Shown in pieces: positions 25,678 through 34,139 of a stretch of 34,139 nt of DNA. The notes beneath the pieces are model-generated. The model searched no databases and was not told the DNA's origin. It was given only the letters and a program-made list of their open reading frames with translations. Position 1 is the stretch's first letter. Each line of letters starts with the position of its first letter. Source of the stretch: Bacillota bacterium. GTDB taxonomy: Bacteria > Bacillota > Dehalobacteriia > UBA4068 > UBA4997. Both the position numbers and the translations under genes were made by a program. The stretch spans positions 1 through 34,139 of the forward strand of contig JAETTP010000022.1 in NCBI GenBank assembly GCA_021769035.1, read 5' to 3'.

Positions 25678-27480
25678 ATGACGAAGAAAGATTCGTTTAT
25701 AGCTCGCCTGGGGACAACATTAAAAAACACTTCCCTAAAGCTGTTCAAAAACACCCGTTCCAACCAGACACAGCCTGAAAGCATCAAGGAAGAACAAGGC
25801 GAAGCGCCGCCGGTTTTTGGCCAAATGCCTGACGAGCTAACCACGGAAACAGACGAGCAGATGGAAAGCGAACCAAGTTTTATGCAGCCTGAGATTTACC
25901 TGGACGAGCTACAGCTGCCGGACGACAACGCCCTAACCCAGCTGTGGACTCTGTGGGTTGAACAAACCGGCCGCCATAACAGGCCGTTTTTACGGATGCT
26001 AAATCACCCGGATAAGCCGGAAGCCTTAACGCCAGACCAAATTCAAAAGGAGCTTTCTCGCTTGAAATTGACGGTTGTTTCCACCGCCAACAAACGTTTA
26101 AAAAATACCCTGCCCAAAAAGGATGAAGAGGAAATCCCCAATTTGGACGCCCAAATTGTCACCTTTTTAACCGCCGGCCAGATGTCGGCCTGGTTGCTGA
26201 TTTACCCACCGGTGGGCCAAGGCAAGGAAGTTGACGAGGAAATGCTGAAACAGGCCCTAAAGGAAAAAGGCATTTGCTACGGCTTGGACGAGGAATTGCT
26301 GACGGCTATTCCCAAAGATGAGGGGCGTTATTTTCACCTGTATCTTATCGCCCAGGGCGTGCCGCCGGTGCGCGGTCAGGACGGCTATGTGGTGGATTTG
26401 TTTCCGCGCACGATTACCCACGAGTTTACGGTGGATGAATTTGACCGGGTGGACTATATGTCGCTTAACTTCATCCGCAACGTAAGCAAGGGAGAACCAA
26501 TCTGCCGGATTTTTGCTCCCACCAATGGCGTGCCCGGCCGCACCGTGCTAGACCGCGAGCTGACCGCGGTGGACGGCAAAAAAGCCACCGTGCCCGTTGG
26601 CCGCAACACAGAGCTTTCCGAAGACGGCAGCGAGCTTTTGGCCTCTATGACCGGGCACGTGGAATTCAGCGGCCGCAGCTTTCAGGTTAAGCCGGTGCTG
26701 GAAATCCCCGGCAACGTCGATTACTCCACCGGCAATATCAACTTTTTGGGCGATGTACATATTCACGGCGACGTTTGCAGCGGCTTCACGGTGCGGGCCG
26801 TGGGCAGTATCACTGTTGACGGCGTGGTGGAATCCTGCACGATTGAAGCTGGCGGTGATTTGATTATGGTTAAAGGTGCTTTGGGAAACAACCAGGCTGT
26901 TATTCGCTCCCACCGCGGCATTTACACCAAATATTTGGAAAATGCCAGCGTTTGCGCCCATGAGAATTTGCAGGCCGATTGTATTATGAACTGCGATGTT
27001 TACAGCGACGCCACCGTGCAGGTCCGCACCGGCCAGGGAATTATTATTGGCGGCAACATCCACGCAGCCCAGGAAGTGAACGCCACCACGGTTGGCGCAA
27101 AATCGGAAATCCTCACCAATATTATCCTGGGCGGCCTACCCTGCGATAATTTTGAAAAGGAAATGCTAGAACAAGAGCTGGCGAAGTTGCAAGCTGATTA
27201 TGATAAATTTGAAAAACAGCCCAACAGCCCCACTAAGCTTAGCATGATGTCTAAACTGCGTATGAAAATCGCCGTAAACAAAAGCAAGCTGACCCAAATT
27301 AACGAAACCTGGGAAAAATTTCAGGCAGAAAGCGCTTCGGAACAAGACAAAAGACGGCTTATATGCAGCGTCGCCCACCCAGGCACCCAGGTTACCATTG
27401 GCGGCGTCAGCAAAAGGCTGACGCATGAAACTCATATGTGTCACGCTCGCTTGATTGGTAATGAAATTTGTCTTATGTAA
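25678..27480 (+). CDS. FapA-like DUF342 protein
   Basis: A 600-residue soluble protein of the DUF342/FapA family. Residues 1-75 are charged and low in complexity. Residues about 150-340 match the FapA N-terminal region (KGEPICRIFAPTNGVPGRTVL at 271-291, in parts). Residues 340-485 are a repetitive right-handed beta-helix stretch, rich in Gly/Val (GDVHIHGDV at 358-366, GGNIHAAQEV at 458-467). Residues about 490-550 are a coiled coil, and a short C-terminal domain ends it. The family is annotated as flagellar assembly protein A, but no flagellar gene is here; roles in signalling or the cell envelope are possible. ATG 25678 has GGAGGTG 7 bases upstream. A reading frame of 11 codons (25646-25681) overlaps this ATG. 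Function is uncertain; the fold is clear. Confidence 0.88.
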   Translation: MTKKDSFIARLGTTLKNTSLKLFKNTRSNQTQPESIKEEQGEAPPVFGQMPDELTTETDEQMESEPSFMQPEIYLDELQLPDDNALTQLWTLWVEQTGRHNRPFLRMLNHPDKPEALTPDQIQKELSRLKLTVVSTANKRLKNTLPKKDEEEIPNLDAQIVTFLTAGQMSAWLLIYPPVGQGKEVDEEMLKQALKEKGICYGLDEELLTAIPKDEGRYFHLYLIAQGVPPVRGQDGYVVDLFPRTITHEFTVDEFDRVDYMSLNFIRNVSKGEPICRIFAPTNGVPGRTVLDRELTAVDGKKATVPVGRNTELSEDGSELLASMTGHVEFSGRSFQVKPVLEIPGNVDYSTGNINFLGDVHIHGDVCSGFTVRAVGSITVDGVVESCTIEAGGDLIMVKGALGNNQAVIRSHRGIYTKYLENASVCAHENLQADCIMNCDVYSDATVQVRTGQGIIIGGNIHAAQEVNATTVGAKSEILTNIILGGLPCDNFEKEMLEQELAKLQADYDKFEKQPNSPTKLSMMSKLRMKIAVNKSKLTQINETWEKFQAESASEQDKRRLICSVAHPGTQVTIGGVSKRLTHETHMCHARLIGNEICLM

Positions 27481-27530
27481 ATTCAGCAGCCTTAAACTGC
27501 AAATATTTCAATAAAGAAGTGAGTTGAAAA

Positions 27531-27896
27531 ATGGGAAAAAAAATTATGCTTGTAGATGACTCCAAATTGGTTTATATGCAAATTAAACAAATCTTGGCCA
27601 ACACCAATTATGAAATAGTCGAGTATTGCAAGTCGGGTGAAGATGCCTTGGACAAATATGCGCAGGTACAGCCGGATTTGGTGACAATGGATATTATTAT
27701 GCCAGGAATGGACGGTTTGGAAACTGCCAGCATCCTAAAGGAGGAACACCCGGAAGCTAAAATTATTATGCTATCCTCCTTGGCCTATGATGATACTTTT
27801 AAGGAAGCTGAACGTATCGGCGCGGAAGCCTTTGTGGCCAAACCTCTGGAACCTAACGAGCTACTGGCGGCTATTGACGCCGCCCTGGCTGATTAA
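27531..27896 (+). CDS. CheY-like single-domain response regulator
   Basis: A 121-residue receiver domain with no output domain. The acidic pair is Asp9/Asp10 (LVDDSK), the phosphorylation site Asp54 in VTMDIIMPGMDG, the switch Ser82/Ser83 and the conserved Lys104 in FVAKPLEPNE. All residues needed for phosphotransfer are present. It resembles CheY/Spo0F-type stand-alone regulators with the MDGLE stretch common in Bacillota chemotaxis proteins. No histidine kinase is in the window. It lies 50 bases after the FapA-like gene on the same transcript, behind GAAGTGAG, and a strong terminator follows. A link between this regulator and the FapA-like protein is a reasonable inference. Confidence 0.95.
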   Translation: MGKKIMLVDDSKLVYMQIKQILANTNYEIVEYCKSGEDALDKYAQVQPDLVTMDIIMPGMDGLETASILKEEHPEAKIIMLSSLAYDDTFKEAERIGAEAFVAKPLEPNELLAAIDAALAD

Positions 27897-27917
27897 AACT
27901 GCCATTATATCTTTCCT

Positions 27918-27968
27918 TAAATTAAATAAGTATCCACCGGCTAAGCCGGTGGATACTTATTTAATTTA
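27918..27968. terminator. Bidirectional terminator between cheY and adhE
   Basis: A perfect 24-bp inverted repeat (27918-27941 with 27945-27968) around a 3-base loop. The centre is GC-rich (ATCCACCGGC) and both outer arms are AT-rich, so each strand gives a GC hairpin followed by a U-rich tail. The adhE TAA (27966-27968) is the end of the right arm, so the hairpin begins within the gene's stop codon. It would end both convergent transcripts. Confidence 0.93.
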
Positions 27969-30560
27969 GACCGTATAATCAGGACCATAGTAGGCCTTTA
28001 GATACATTTCCTTAATCTCGCTCAGCAAAGGATAGCGCGGATTGGCCCCGGTGCATTGGTCGTCAAAGGCCTGCTCCACCATCTCGTCTAGCGTTTCCAG
28101 GAAATATTGCTCGTCAACATCATATTCCCGAATGGTGGCCTTAACCCCCACAGTCCGCTTCAAATCTTCAATCCGGGCAATCAGCAGACGCACAGCCTCC
28201 GCGTCGCTGGCCGCATTGATACCGCAAAAACGGGCGCACTCCGCATAACGGGCCAGCGTGTGAGGATACTGATACTGCGGAAAAGTACCCATCTTGGGCG
28301 GACATTCTTCGCTATTATATTCCACCACCAGGGAAATCAGTAGCGCGTTTGCCAGACCGTGGGGCAGATGATGAAAAGCGCCCAGTTTGTGAGCCATTGA
28401 ATGACAAACGCCTAAAAAAGCGTTGGCAAAGGCCATGCCAGCCATACACGAAGCGTCCGCCATCTTTTGGCGTGCCTCCATATTATCGCCGTCGTTGTAG
28501 GCGGCAGGCAGATACTCAAAAATGTTGCGCATTGCCCGCAGGGCCAGGCCGTCCGTGTAATCTGTGGCCATCATTGAGGCATAAGCCTCCAGCGCGTGCG
28601 TAAGCGCGTCCAGGCCGCCGGCGCTGGTTAAGCTGGGCGTCTGGGTCATCATATTATCCACGTCCACGATTGCCATATTCGGCAAAAGTTCGTAATCAGC
28701 CAGCGGATATTTCACCCCGCTGTTCTGGTCGGTGATAACCGCAAACGGCGTAACCTCGCTGCCGGTGCCGGAGGTTGTAGGGATCGCAATGAAGTAGGCC
28801 TTTTCCCCCATCTTCGGGAAAGTATAGACGCGCTTGCGAATATCCATAAAGCGCATTGCCAAGTCCTGGAAATCAACCTCCGGGTGCTCGTAAAGAACCC
28901 ACATAATCTTGGCCGCGTCCATAGCGGAGCCGCCGCCCAGGGCAATCACCACATCGGGCTGGAAATCATTCATCACCTTGGCCCCCTCCTCGGCATTGGC
29001 CAGGGTCGGGTCCGGCTGCACATTGGCAAAAACGGTGTTGATAATGCCCAGCTTATCCAGCTTTTCCGTCACCGGCTTGGTGTAGCCATTGTGATAAAGA
29101 TAGGTGTCCGTCACCACAAAGGCCCGTTTTTTATGCAGCACGGTGCGCAGCTCATCCAAAGCAATCGGCATACAACCACGCTTAAAATAAACCTTTTGCG
29201 GTGCGCGGAACCACAACATATTCTCTCTCCTTTCAGCCACCGATTTAATATTCAGCAAATGCTTGGGGCTCACGTTTTCACTCACCGCATTGTTACCCCA
29301 AGTGCCACAGCCCAAAGTCAGCGAGGGCCGCAGACGGAAGTTATACATATCCCCGATACCGCCGTGGCTGGAGGGAGTGTTCACCAGCACGCGGCCGGTC
29401 TGCATAACCGCCGTGAAGTGGGCCAGCTTTTCCCGCTGGCTGGGTTCGATATAAAGAGAAGCCGTGTGGCCCAGGCCGCCGCCCTCCACCAAACGCTCCG
29501 CCTTGCAAACGGCCTCGGCAAAATCCTTGGCATGATACATTGCCAGTATTGGCGAGAGCTTTTCGCGCGCAAACGGCTCGCTCATCTCCACGCTTTCCAC
29601 CTCGCCAATCAGGATTTTGGTGGCAGGGTCAACCTGCAAGCCGGCCATTGCCGCAATTTTGGCAGCGCTCTGCCCGGCAATCGCCGGATTGACCTCTCCG
29701 TCCACCACAATAATCGGCCGCAGCTTATCCATTTCCGCCGGCGACAAAAAATAGCAGCCGCGGGCGGCAAACTCCTGCCGCACCTCTGCGTATATGGAAT
29801 CAAGCACGGTGACGGATTGCTCGCTGGCGCAGATTACGCCATTATCAAAGGTTTTGGAATGAATGATAGAGCTGACGGCCATTTTAATATCCGCCGTTTC
29901 ATCAATCACAGCCGGCACATTGCCCGGCCCCACGCCCACCGCCGGCTTGCCGGAGGAATAGGCCGCGCGCACCATGCCCGGCCCGCCGGTGGCCAAAATC
30001 AAATCGGCCTCTCGCATTACCTGATTGGTCAGCTCCAGATTGGGCTCGTCAATCCAGCCGATGATCTCCTGCGGCGCGCCGGCCGCCACCGCCGCCTCCA
30101 GCAACAGCTTGGCCGCTGCAATGGTGCAGGCCTTGGCCCTTGGGTGTGGTGAAAAAATAATCGCATTGCGGGTTTTCAAGGCCAGCAAGGCCTTAAAAAT
30201 GGCCGTGGAGGTGGGATTGGTGGTTGGTATCACGGCCGCCACCAGGCCCACCGGCTCCGCTATCTTCTTATAACCGTAAGCCGGCTCCTCCTCAATCACC
30301 CCGCAGGTTTTCATATCCTTGTAGGCGTTGTAAACATATTCAGCCGCAAAATGGTTTTTCAGGATTTTGTCCTCCACAATTCCCATACCGGTTTCCGCCA
30401 CCGCCATCTTAGCCAGCGGAATCCGCTGCTGATTGGCCGCTTTGGCCGCCGCGAAAAATATCTTATCCACCTGCTCCTGTGTGTAGGCGGCAAAAGCGCG
30501 CTGAGCCTCACGCATTGACTCAATTTTGGCGCTGAGAGCCGCCTGGTTGTCAACTTGCAT
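27966..30560 (-). CDS. adhE: Bifunctional acetaldehyde-CoA / alcohol dehydrogenase
   Basis: AdhE turns acetyl-CoA to ethanol in two NADH-using steps. The 864-residue protein has the CoA-acylating aldehyde dehydrogenase half (to about 440) with catalytic Cys244 in GVICASEQSV, and the iron-dependent alcohol dehydrogenase half (from about 455). The GLDALTHALEAYAS stretch supplies Asp and His ligands, and GVCHSMAHKLGAFHHLPHG the two remaining histidines. This fits the spirosome-forming family of anaerobes. ATG 30560 has AGGGGG 8 bases upstream. It is 39 bases downstream of the RNase G gene, without a promoter I can support, so read-through or a promoter within rng is likely. No Rex-type operator was seen near the start. 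Confidence 0.97.
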   Translation of the reverse strand: MQVDNQAALSAKIESMREAQRAFAAYTQEQVDKIFFAAAKAANQQRIPLAKMAVAETGMGIVEDKILKNHFAAEYVYNAYKDMKTCGVIEEEPAYGYKKIAEPVGLVAAVIPTTNPTSTAIFKALLALKTRNAIIFSPHPRAKACTIAAAKLLLEAAVAAGAPQEIIGWIDEPNLELTNQVMREADLILATGGPGMVRAAYSSGKPAVGVGPGNVPAVIDETADIKMAVSSIIHSKTFDNGVICASEQSVTVLDSIYAEVRQEFAARGCYFLSPAEMDKLRPIIVVDGEVNPAIAGQSAAKIAAMAGLQVDPATKILIGEVESVEMSEPFAREKLSPILAMYHAKDFAEAVCKAERLVEGGGLGHTASLYIEPSQREKLAHFTAVMQTGRVLVNTPSSHGGIGDMYNFRLRPSLTLGCGTWGNNAVSENVSPKHLLNIKSVAERRENMLWFRAPQKVYFKRGCMPIALDELRTVLHKKRAFVVTDTYLYHNGYTKPVTEKLDKLGIINTVFANVQPDPTLANAEEGAKVMNDFQPDVVIALGGGSAMDAAKIMWVLYEHPEVDFQDLAMRFMDIRKRVYTFPKMGEKAYFIAIPTTSGTGSEVTPFAVITDQNSGVKYPLADYELLPNMAIVDVDNMMTQTPSLTSAGGLDALTHALEAYASMMATDYTDGLALRAMRNIFEYLPAAYNDGDNMEARQKMADASCMAGMAFANAFLGVCHSMAHKLGAFHHLPHGLANALLISLVVEYNSEECPPKMGTFPQYQYPHTLARYAECARFCGINAASDAEAVRLLIARIEDLKRTVGVKATIREYDVDEQYFLETLDEMVEQAFDDQCTGANPRYPLLSEIKEMYLKAYYGPDYTV

Positions 30561-30599
30561 ATCTAAAACCCCCTACAATATATTTAATTAATCTTATAT

Positions 30600-32297
30600 T
30601 TAATTCACCTTAGCGCCGCAAAGCTCAGCACAGGCAAACGTCTGATGAACCTCCGTAATCCGCAGCAGGCGCTTTTGGCCCACAAAAGGCGCGCCGTCCT
30701 GCACCAGCACCACATAACCGTTCACCCGACAGATAGCATCGTTTTTGTTGGCGTTGTGCTTCTCGCACAAAAAACAATCGATAACCTCGCCCACGGCAAA
30801 CGGCGCTTCGTCCAACAGGCCGGTTAAATCCTCGGTTAAAGGCCGTAGCACATAATCCGTCATTTTCAGCTCCGGATTGCCTTTCACGCAAAGCCTTTTG
30901 CCAAACCGCTTTTCCAACGCGGCTTTGGTTTCACCTGCCGGCCCGATTATGTAAGAGGAAACAATCGGGTTGGTTTCAATATAAACGGCCCGCTCCTGCG
31001 TCTGCTCCGCCAGGCTGCTCAAATCGGCCAGAATATCCACAAAAACGCTGTCCTCCGAGGCCACGCTGCCTTTGCCGCCGCAGAACGGACAAGGGCGTTC
31101 AAAAAGCTCCTGCAAGCTGTGGCCGTTCTTTTTGCGGGTCATCTCCAGCAGGCCCAGCTGCGTAAAGCCCAACACGTTGGTTTTCACCCGGTGCTTTTGC
31201 AGCTCCTCATTCAGGGCGGCCAATACCCGGCTGCGCTCCTCGTCCTCTTTCATATCAATAAAATCAACGATAATTATGCCACCCAGGTTGCGCAGCTGCA
31301 TTTGCCGGGCCACCTCCCTGGCCGCCTCCATATTGGTGCGCAACACCACGTCGGCAAAGCTTTGGCTGGAGCTGCCCACGTACTTGCCGGTGTTGACGTC
31401 GATAATAGTGAAAGCCTCCATGTGCTGAATAACCAGATAACCGCCGCATTTTAACCAAACCTTATCCGCCAAGGCCTGACGCAGCTGAGCCGACATATTG
31501 TAAACCGCCATCACATCAAAGCGTGGCTGTTCGATTTTAGGCAGACAGGCCGGTGCAATAAAACCGACAATTTCCGCCAGTTTTGTGGCCGTTTGAGAGT
31601 TGTTCACGTAAATATGGCCAATATCATTGTAAAACAAATCGCGTACCACTCGCTCCAGCAAGCCGGCGTCCTGATAAAGCGGCGCGACGGCTGAGGCGGT
31701 GGCATTTTTGCCCAGCAGCCACTTCCAAAGCTTCAGCAAAGAGCGCACGTCCTGCGCCAGCTCCTCCGCGCTGGCAGCCAGGGCCGCGGTGCGGATAATC
31801 GCCCCCATACCGGCCGGCAAAAGAGAGCGAACCTGCTCCAGCAGGCGTTGGCGTTCCGCTTCGTCCTCAATGCGCCGGCTGATTGTCAGCGTGCTGTTGG
31901 TAGGCAGCAACACCAAAAAACGCCCCGGAAAGCTGGGATTCATCGTCAGCCGGGCCCCTTTGTTGCCGGTGGGTTCTTTTAGCACCTGCACCATAATTTC
32001 CTGGCCGGGGCGTAGCACCTTGTCAATCGTCAGCTCCGGCTCCAGTAGTCGCCCCTCCGCGTCCAGGCGCGGCGCCATCGTGTCCCGCAGGTGCAAAAAA
32101 CCGTTGCGCTCCTCGCCAAAATCCACAAAGGCCGCCTGCATTCCCGGCAGAACATTATCCACCCGCGCTTTGTAAACGTTGCCAACAACGCTATGGCTAT
32201 GCTCGCGCTCAAAAAACACCTCAGTCAGAACATCGTCCTCCAGCAAGGCCACCATTGTTTCAAATTCGTCCTGCTTTACAATAATATTTTTTTCCAT
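30600..32297 (-). CDS. rng: Ribonuclease G/E family endoribonuclease
   Basis: A 565-residue RNase E/G catalytic protein. The S1-like RNA-binding domain lies at about 35-125 (GNVYKARVDNVLPGMQAAFVDFG in parts), followed by the RNase H-like and DNase I-like parts. Catalytic Mg ligands are Asp300 (TIIDVNTGKYVG) and Asp345 (IIIVDFIDMK). CPFCGGKG (403-410) is the zinc link that joins subunits. There is no long RNase E-type degradosome tail. ATG 32297 has GAGG 11 bases upstream, a slightly long spacing. It follows the DUF2344 gene by 59 bases, the usual TIGR03960-DUF2344-rng order, but rplU, ysxB and rpmA, common next genes, are absent and adhE follows instead. Confidence 0.95.
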   Translation of the reverse strand: MEKNIIVKQDEFETMVALLEDDVLTEVFFEREHSHSVVGNVYKARVDNVLPGMQAAFVDFGEERNGFLHLRDTMAPRLDAEGRLLEPELTIDKVLRPGQEIMVQVLKEPTGNKGARLTMNPSFPGRFLVLLPTNSTLTISRRIEDEAERQRLLEQVRSLLPAGMGAIIRTAALAASAEELAQDVRSLLKLWKWLLGKNATASAVAPLYQDAGLLERVVRDLFYNDIGHIYVNNSQTATKLAEIVGFIAPACLPKIEQPRFDVMAVYNMSAQLRQALADKVWLKCGGYLVIQHMEAFTIIDVNTGKYVGSSSQSFADVVLRTNMEAAREVARQMQLRNLGGIIIVDFIDMKEDEERSRVLAALNEELQKHRVKTNVLGFTQLGLLEMTRKKNGHSLQELFERPCPFCGGKGSVASEDSVFVDILADLSSLAEQTQERAVYIETNPIVSSYIIGPAGETKAALEKRFGKRLCVKGNPELKMTDYVLRPLTEDLTGLLDEAPFAVGEVIDCFLCEKHNANKNDAICRVNGYVVLVQDGAPFVGQKRLLRITEVHQTFACAELCGAKVN

Positions 32298-32356
32298 TAC
32301 AACTACAACCTCATTATTTTAATACCAATTCTCAGTAATTTTTATCGTCCGACGTT

Positions 32357-33043
32357 TCAAGGCAGGCTGCGCTCCCCGGCGGCGTTTTGCACAAACAGAC
32401 CCGCCCGGGCCAGCCGGCACGGCAAGCCTGCCGGCAACAGCTGCTGCAAAACCTCGCTCGCTTTCACACTGCCCCCCTCCGCAAAGGGGATTTCCAAATG
32501 CAGCCGGTTTTCCGCCAACTCAAGCAGCTGCACGCCGGCCCTCAAATCAATAGTTTTGGGGCGTTTTTTAGGGTGATAACGGACAATTTCCAACTTATCC
32601 GCCGCCCAAAAGGCCTGCACATTGGCGGCCAGCTGGGGCAGCAAGGGATCCGCTGCCGGAAATTCCGCCTCAAAAACCGCCAGATTAATCACCGCCATCA
32701 GGGCCGGGCCGGGCTCAAACAGTAGCCGGGCCTGCAAAACCCGCACAGCCGCCGGCAAAGCCTGATTTAAACGCCGGCAGACCTCCTCCGGCGGCACAGC
32801 CTCGCGTAGCTGTAAATCACCCAGCTCCTGCCAGCCCTCCTGGCCAACGCCGCGCGGCGGGCCAAAGCTGATTTTAGGATGCGGATTAAAGCCCTCGGAA
32901 TAGGCCACCGGCAAATCAGCCCGCAGCAAGGCCCGGTTAAACAGCTTGAGCAAATCCAAATGGGAAAGAAATTTAAGCACGCCCGTCACCTGATAAACAA
33001 AACGAACCGTCACAGGCTGGGCAGCCGGCTCTTGCAAACTCAT
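32357..33043 (-). CDS. DUF2344 (TIGR03936) protein
   Basis: A 228-residue protein of the family found next to, or fused to, TIGR03960 radical SAM proteins. RFVYQVTGVLKFLSHLDLLK (14-33), FNRALLRADLPVAYSEGFNP (35-54) and HPKISFGPP (55-63) identify it. The ATG at 33043 overlaps the TGA of the upstream radical SAM gene by four bases (ATGA), so translation is coupled. The pair's role is unknown; adjacency to RNase G has suggested an RNA- or ribosome-linked role, which I cannot test. No odd feature is seen. Confidence 0.92.
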   Translation of the reverse strand: MSLQEPAAQPVTVRFVYQVTGVLKFLSHLDLLKLFNRALLRADLPVAYSEGFNPHPKISFGPPRGVGQEGWQELGDLQLREAVPPEEVCRRLNQALPAAVRVLQARLLFEPGPALMAVINLAVFEAEFPAADPLLPQLAANVQAFWAADKLEIVRYHPKKRPKTIDLRAGVQLLELAENRLHLEIPFAEGGSVKASEVLQQLLPAGLPCRLARAGLFVQNAAGERSLP

Positions 33044-34139
33044 CTTTCGGCCTCCTTTTCCCCCGCAGGCTTAATATAATGGTTGTCGCAAGCCAAAGCC
33101 TGGCAAACGCCGCAGCCGTTGCAGGGCCCTTTGCGGCAATCGGCCGTTTTCTCCGCCACCGCCGCTTTTTGCCATTCCCGCCACAGCCATTTTTTGCTGA
33201 CTCCGCAATCGATATGCTCCCATGGCAGCAGCTCGTCCTCCGCAAAGCAACGCTCCGCATAGGCGGCCGGGTCAATGCCCGCCTGCGCAAAGGCTTGCAG
33301 CCATTTGTCATAAGCAAAATGTTCATGCCAGCTGTCAAATTTGCAGCCCAGCCGGTGCGCAGCCAGCAACACCGGGCCCAGCCGCCGGTCGCCCCGGCTG
33401 AAAACACCCTCCAAAAAACTCAGCTCAATATCGTGACAATTCAGCCGCGCCCCGCGTATTGGCTTAAATTCCGCATATAAAAGCTCCCGCTTGCGGGCCA
33501 GTTCCTCTCGGCTGTTCTGGCCGAACCACTGAAAAGGCGTGTGGCTTTTCGGCACAAAAAAAGCCACGCTGACCGTAATACTCAACGGCCGTTTTCGCTG
33601 CTGATTACGGGCCAAAGCCAAAATCTGTTTAGCCAGTTGGGCAATCCCTCGCAAATCGTCGTCTGTTTCATAAGGCAGGCCGGCCATAAAATAAAGCTTA
33701 ATGGAATTCCAGCCGGCCGCCAAGGCCGCCTCAGCCGCCGCAAAAATATCCTCCTCGGCAACGCCCTTGTTAATAATATCCCGCAGACGTTGCGTGCCGG
33801 CCTCAGGCGCCAGGGTCAGCCCACCCTTGCGCACCGTTTGCAGCTTTTCCGCCAAACCGACGGAAATCGCGTCCACCCGCAGGCTGGGCAGCGACACGCT
33901 TACCCCAGCCGCACTGTGCTCCGCCAATAGCTGCTCAATCAGCGAGCCCACACAGGAATAATCCGCCGTGGAAAGGCTAATCATTCCCAGCTCGTCATAA
34001 CCCGTAGCCGCTAGCGCCGCGGCAGCCTGCTTGCGCAGCACCTCCGGCGATTTTTCCCGTACCGGCCGATAGATAATCCCAGCCTGGCAAAAGCGGCAGC
34101 CGCGGTTGCAGCCGCGCATAACCTCCACCACAGCTCGGT
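33040..34139 (-). CDS. TIGR03960-type radical SAM protein; N-terminus off the right edge
   Basis: The last 365 residues of a radical SAM protein are in the window; the frame is open to the edge (first full codon at 34137). CNRGCRFC near the edge is the Cx3Cx2C site binding the 4Fe-4S cluster and SAM; EVMRGC just before it is typical. Further on are GLTLAPEAGTQRLRDIINK and KLYFMAGLPYETDDDL, a common order in MiaB/HemN-like radical SAM enzymes. The C-terminal part has several Cys in CRKGPCNGCGVC, a motif typical of TIGR03960. The N-terminal B12-binding-like domain known in the family would lie beyond the edge. Any start at 34131 (GTG) would be internal. It is coupled to the DUF2344 gene. The reaction is unknown. 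Confidence 0.93.
   Translation of the reverse strand, partial: RAVVEVMRGCNRGCRFCQAGIIYRPVREKSPEVLRKQAAAALAATGYDELGMISLSTADYSCVGSLIEQLLAEHSAAGVSVSLPSLRVDAISVGLAEKLQTVRKGGLTLAPEAGTQRLRDIINKGVAEEDIFAAAEAALAAGWNSIKLYFMAGLPYETDDDLRGIAQLAKQILALARNQQRKRPLSITVSVAFFVPKSHTPFQWFGQNSREELARKRELLYAEFKPIRGARLNCHDIELSFLEGVFSRGDRRLGPVLLAAHRLGCKFDSWHEHFAYDKWLQAFAQAGIDPAAYAERCFAEDELLPWEHIDCGVSKKWLWREWQKAAVAEKTADCRKGPCNGCGVCQALACDNHYIKPAGEKEAER

Noticed and set aside
28884-30152. 422-codon open frame on the plus strand
   Set aside because: Antisense shadow of adhE with no ribosome-binding site and no family resemblance.
30561-30599. adhE promoter or Rex operator
   Set aside because: AT-rich -10-like words occur but no -35 at a fitting distance, and no TTGTGA-type Rex palindrome.

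Overview
The window is a compact stretch of bacterial chromosome. Almost every gene lies on the minus strand; only one two-gene unit (a FapA-like protein and a CheY-like regulator, 25678-27896) lies on the plus strand. The gene set points to an anaerobic Bacillota. The signs are a ferredoxin-linked KorDABC 2-oxoacid oxidoreductase, a bifunctional AdhE, an RNase P RNA with type-A signatures, TrmK next to a Nif3-like protein, and the radical-SAM / DUF2344 / RNase G order. Negativicutes (Acidaminococcaceae or Selenomonadales-like) is my best guess, but this is inference from gene order. I see no phage, insertion sequence, CRISPR array, tRNA or 5S/16S/23S rRNA.

Layout, read in the direction of transcription (high to low coordinates on the minus strand). 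At 34139-30600 a TIGR03960-type radical SAM protein (cut by the window edge), a DUF2344 protein and RNase G form one cluster. AdhE follows at 30560-27966 and shares a very long perfect inverted repeat with the convergent cheY gene as a two-way terminator. A divergent intergenic region (25405-25677) carries two consensus promoters, one for ispE-gntR and one for fapA-cheY. An ArsC/Spx-like reductase, ligA and a YdeI-like protein come next. The longest gene-free stretch (20139-20692) holds a tandem-repeat block whose units each carry an extended -10 element facing the kor operon. The kor operon (korD-A-B-C) has overlapping or coupled genes and ends at a hairpin. Then come a TPR-like orphan, gltX, trmK, a Nif3-like gene, a LUD-domain gene and rnpB with its own consensus promoter.

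The low-coordinate third is a purine cluster: an unknown 114-residue protein, a TrmB-ThrC composite ORF, then purE-purB-purF-purM-purN-purH-purD, a GIY-YIG/guanine deaminase composite ORF, and a PaaG-like crotonase running off the left edge. PurF, D, N, M, E, B and H supply seven enzymes of IMP synthesis; purC and purL/Q/S are absent from the cluster. The guanine deaminase adds a purine salvage/catabolic step.

The points most worth checking are the two composite ORFs. In both, the downstream enzyme keeps its own start codon and a ribosome-binding-like sequence. The TrmB-ThrC join depends on the exact length of a seven-T tract: one T more or fewer restores a stop between the two genes. The tandem promoter-like repeat upstream of kor is the other notable structure. 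I found no clear evidence for a wholly new system.
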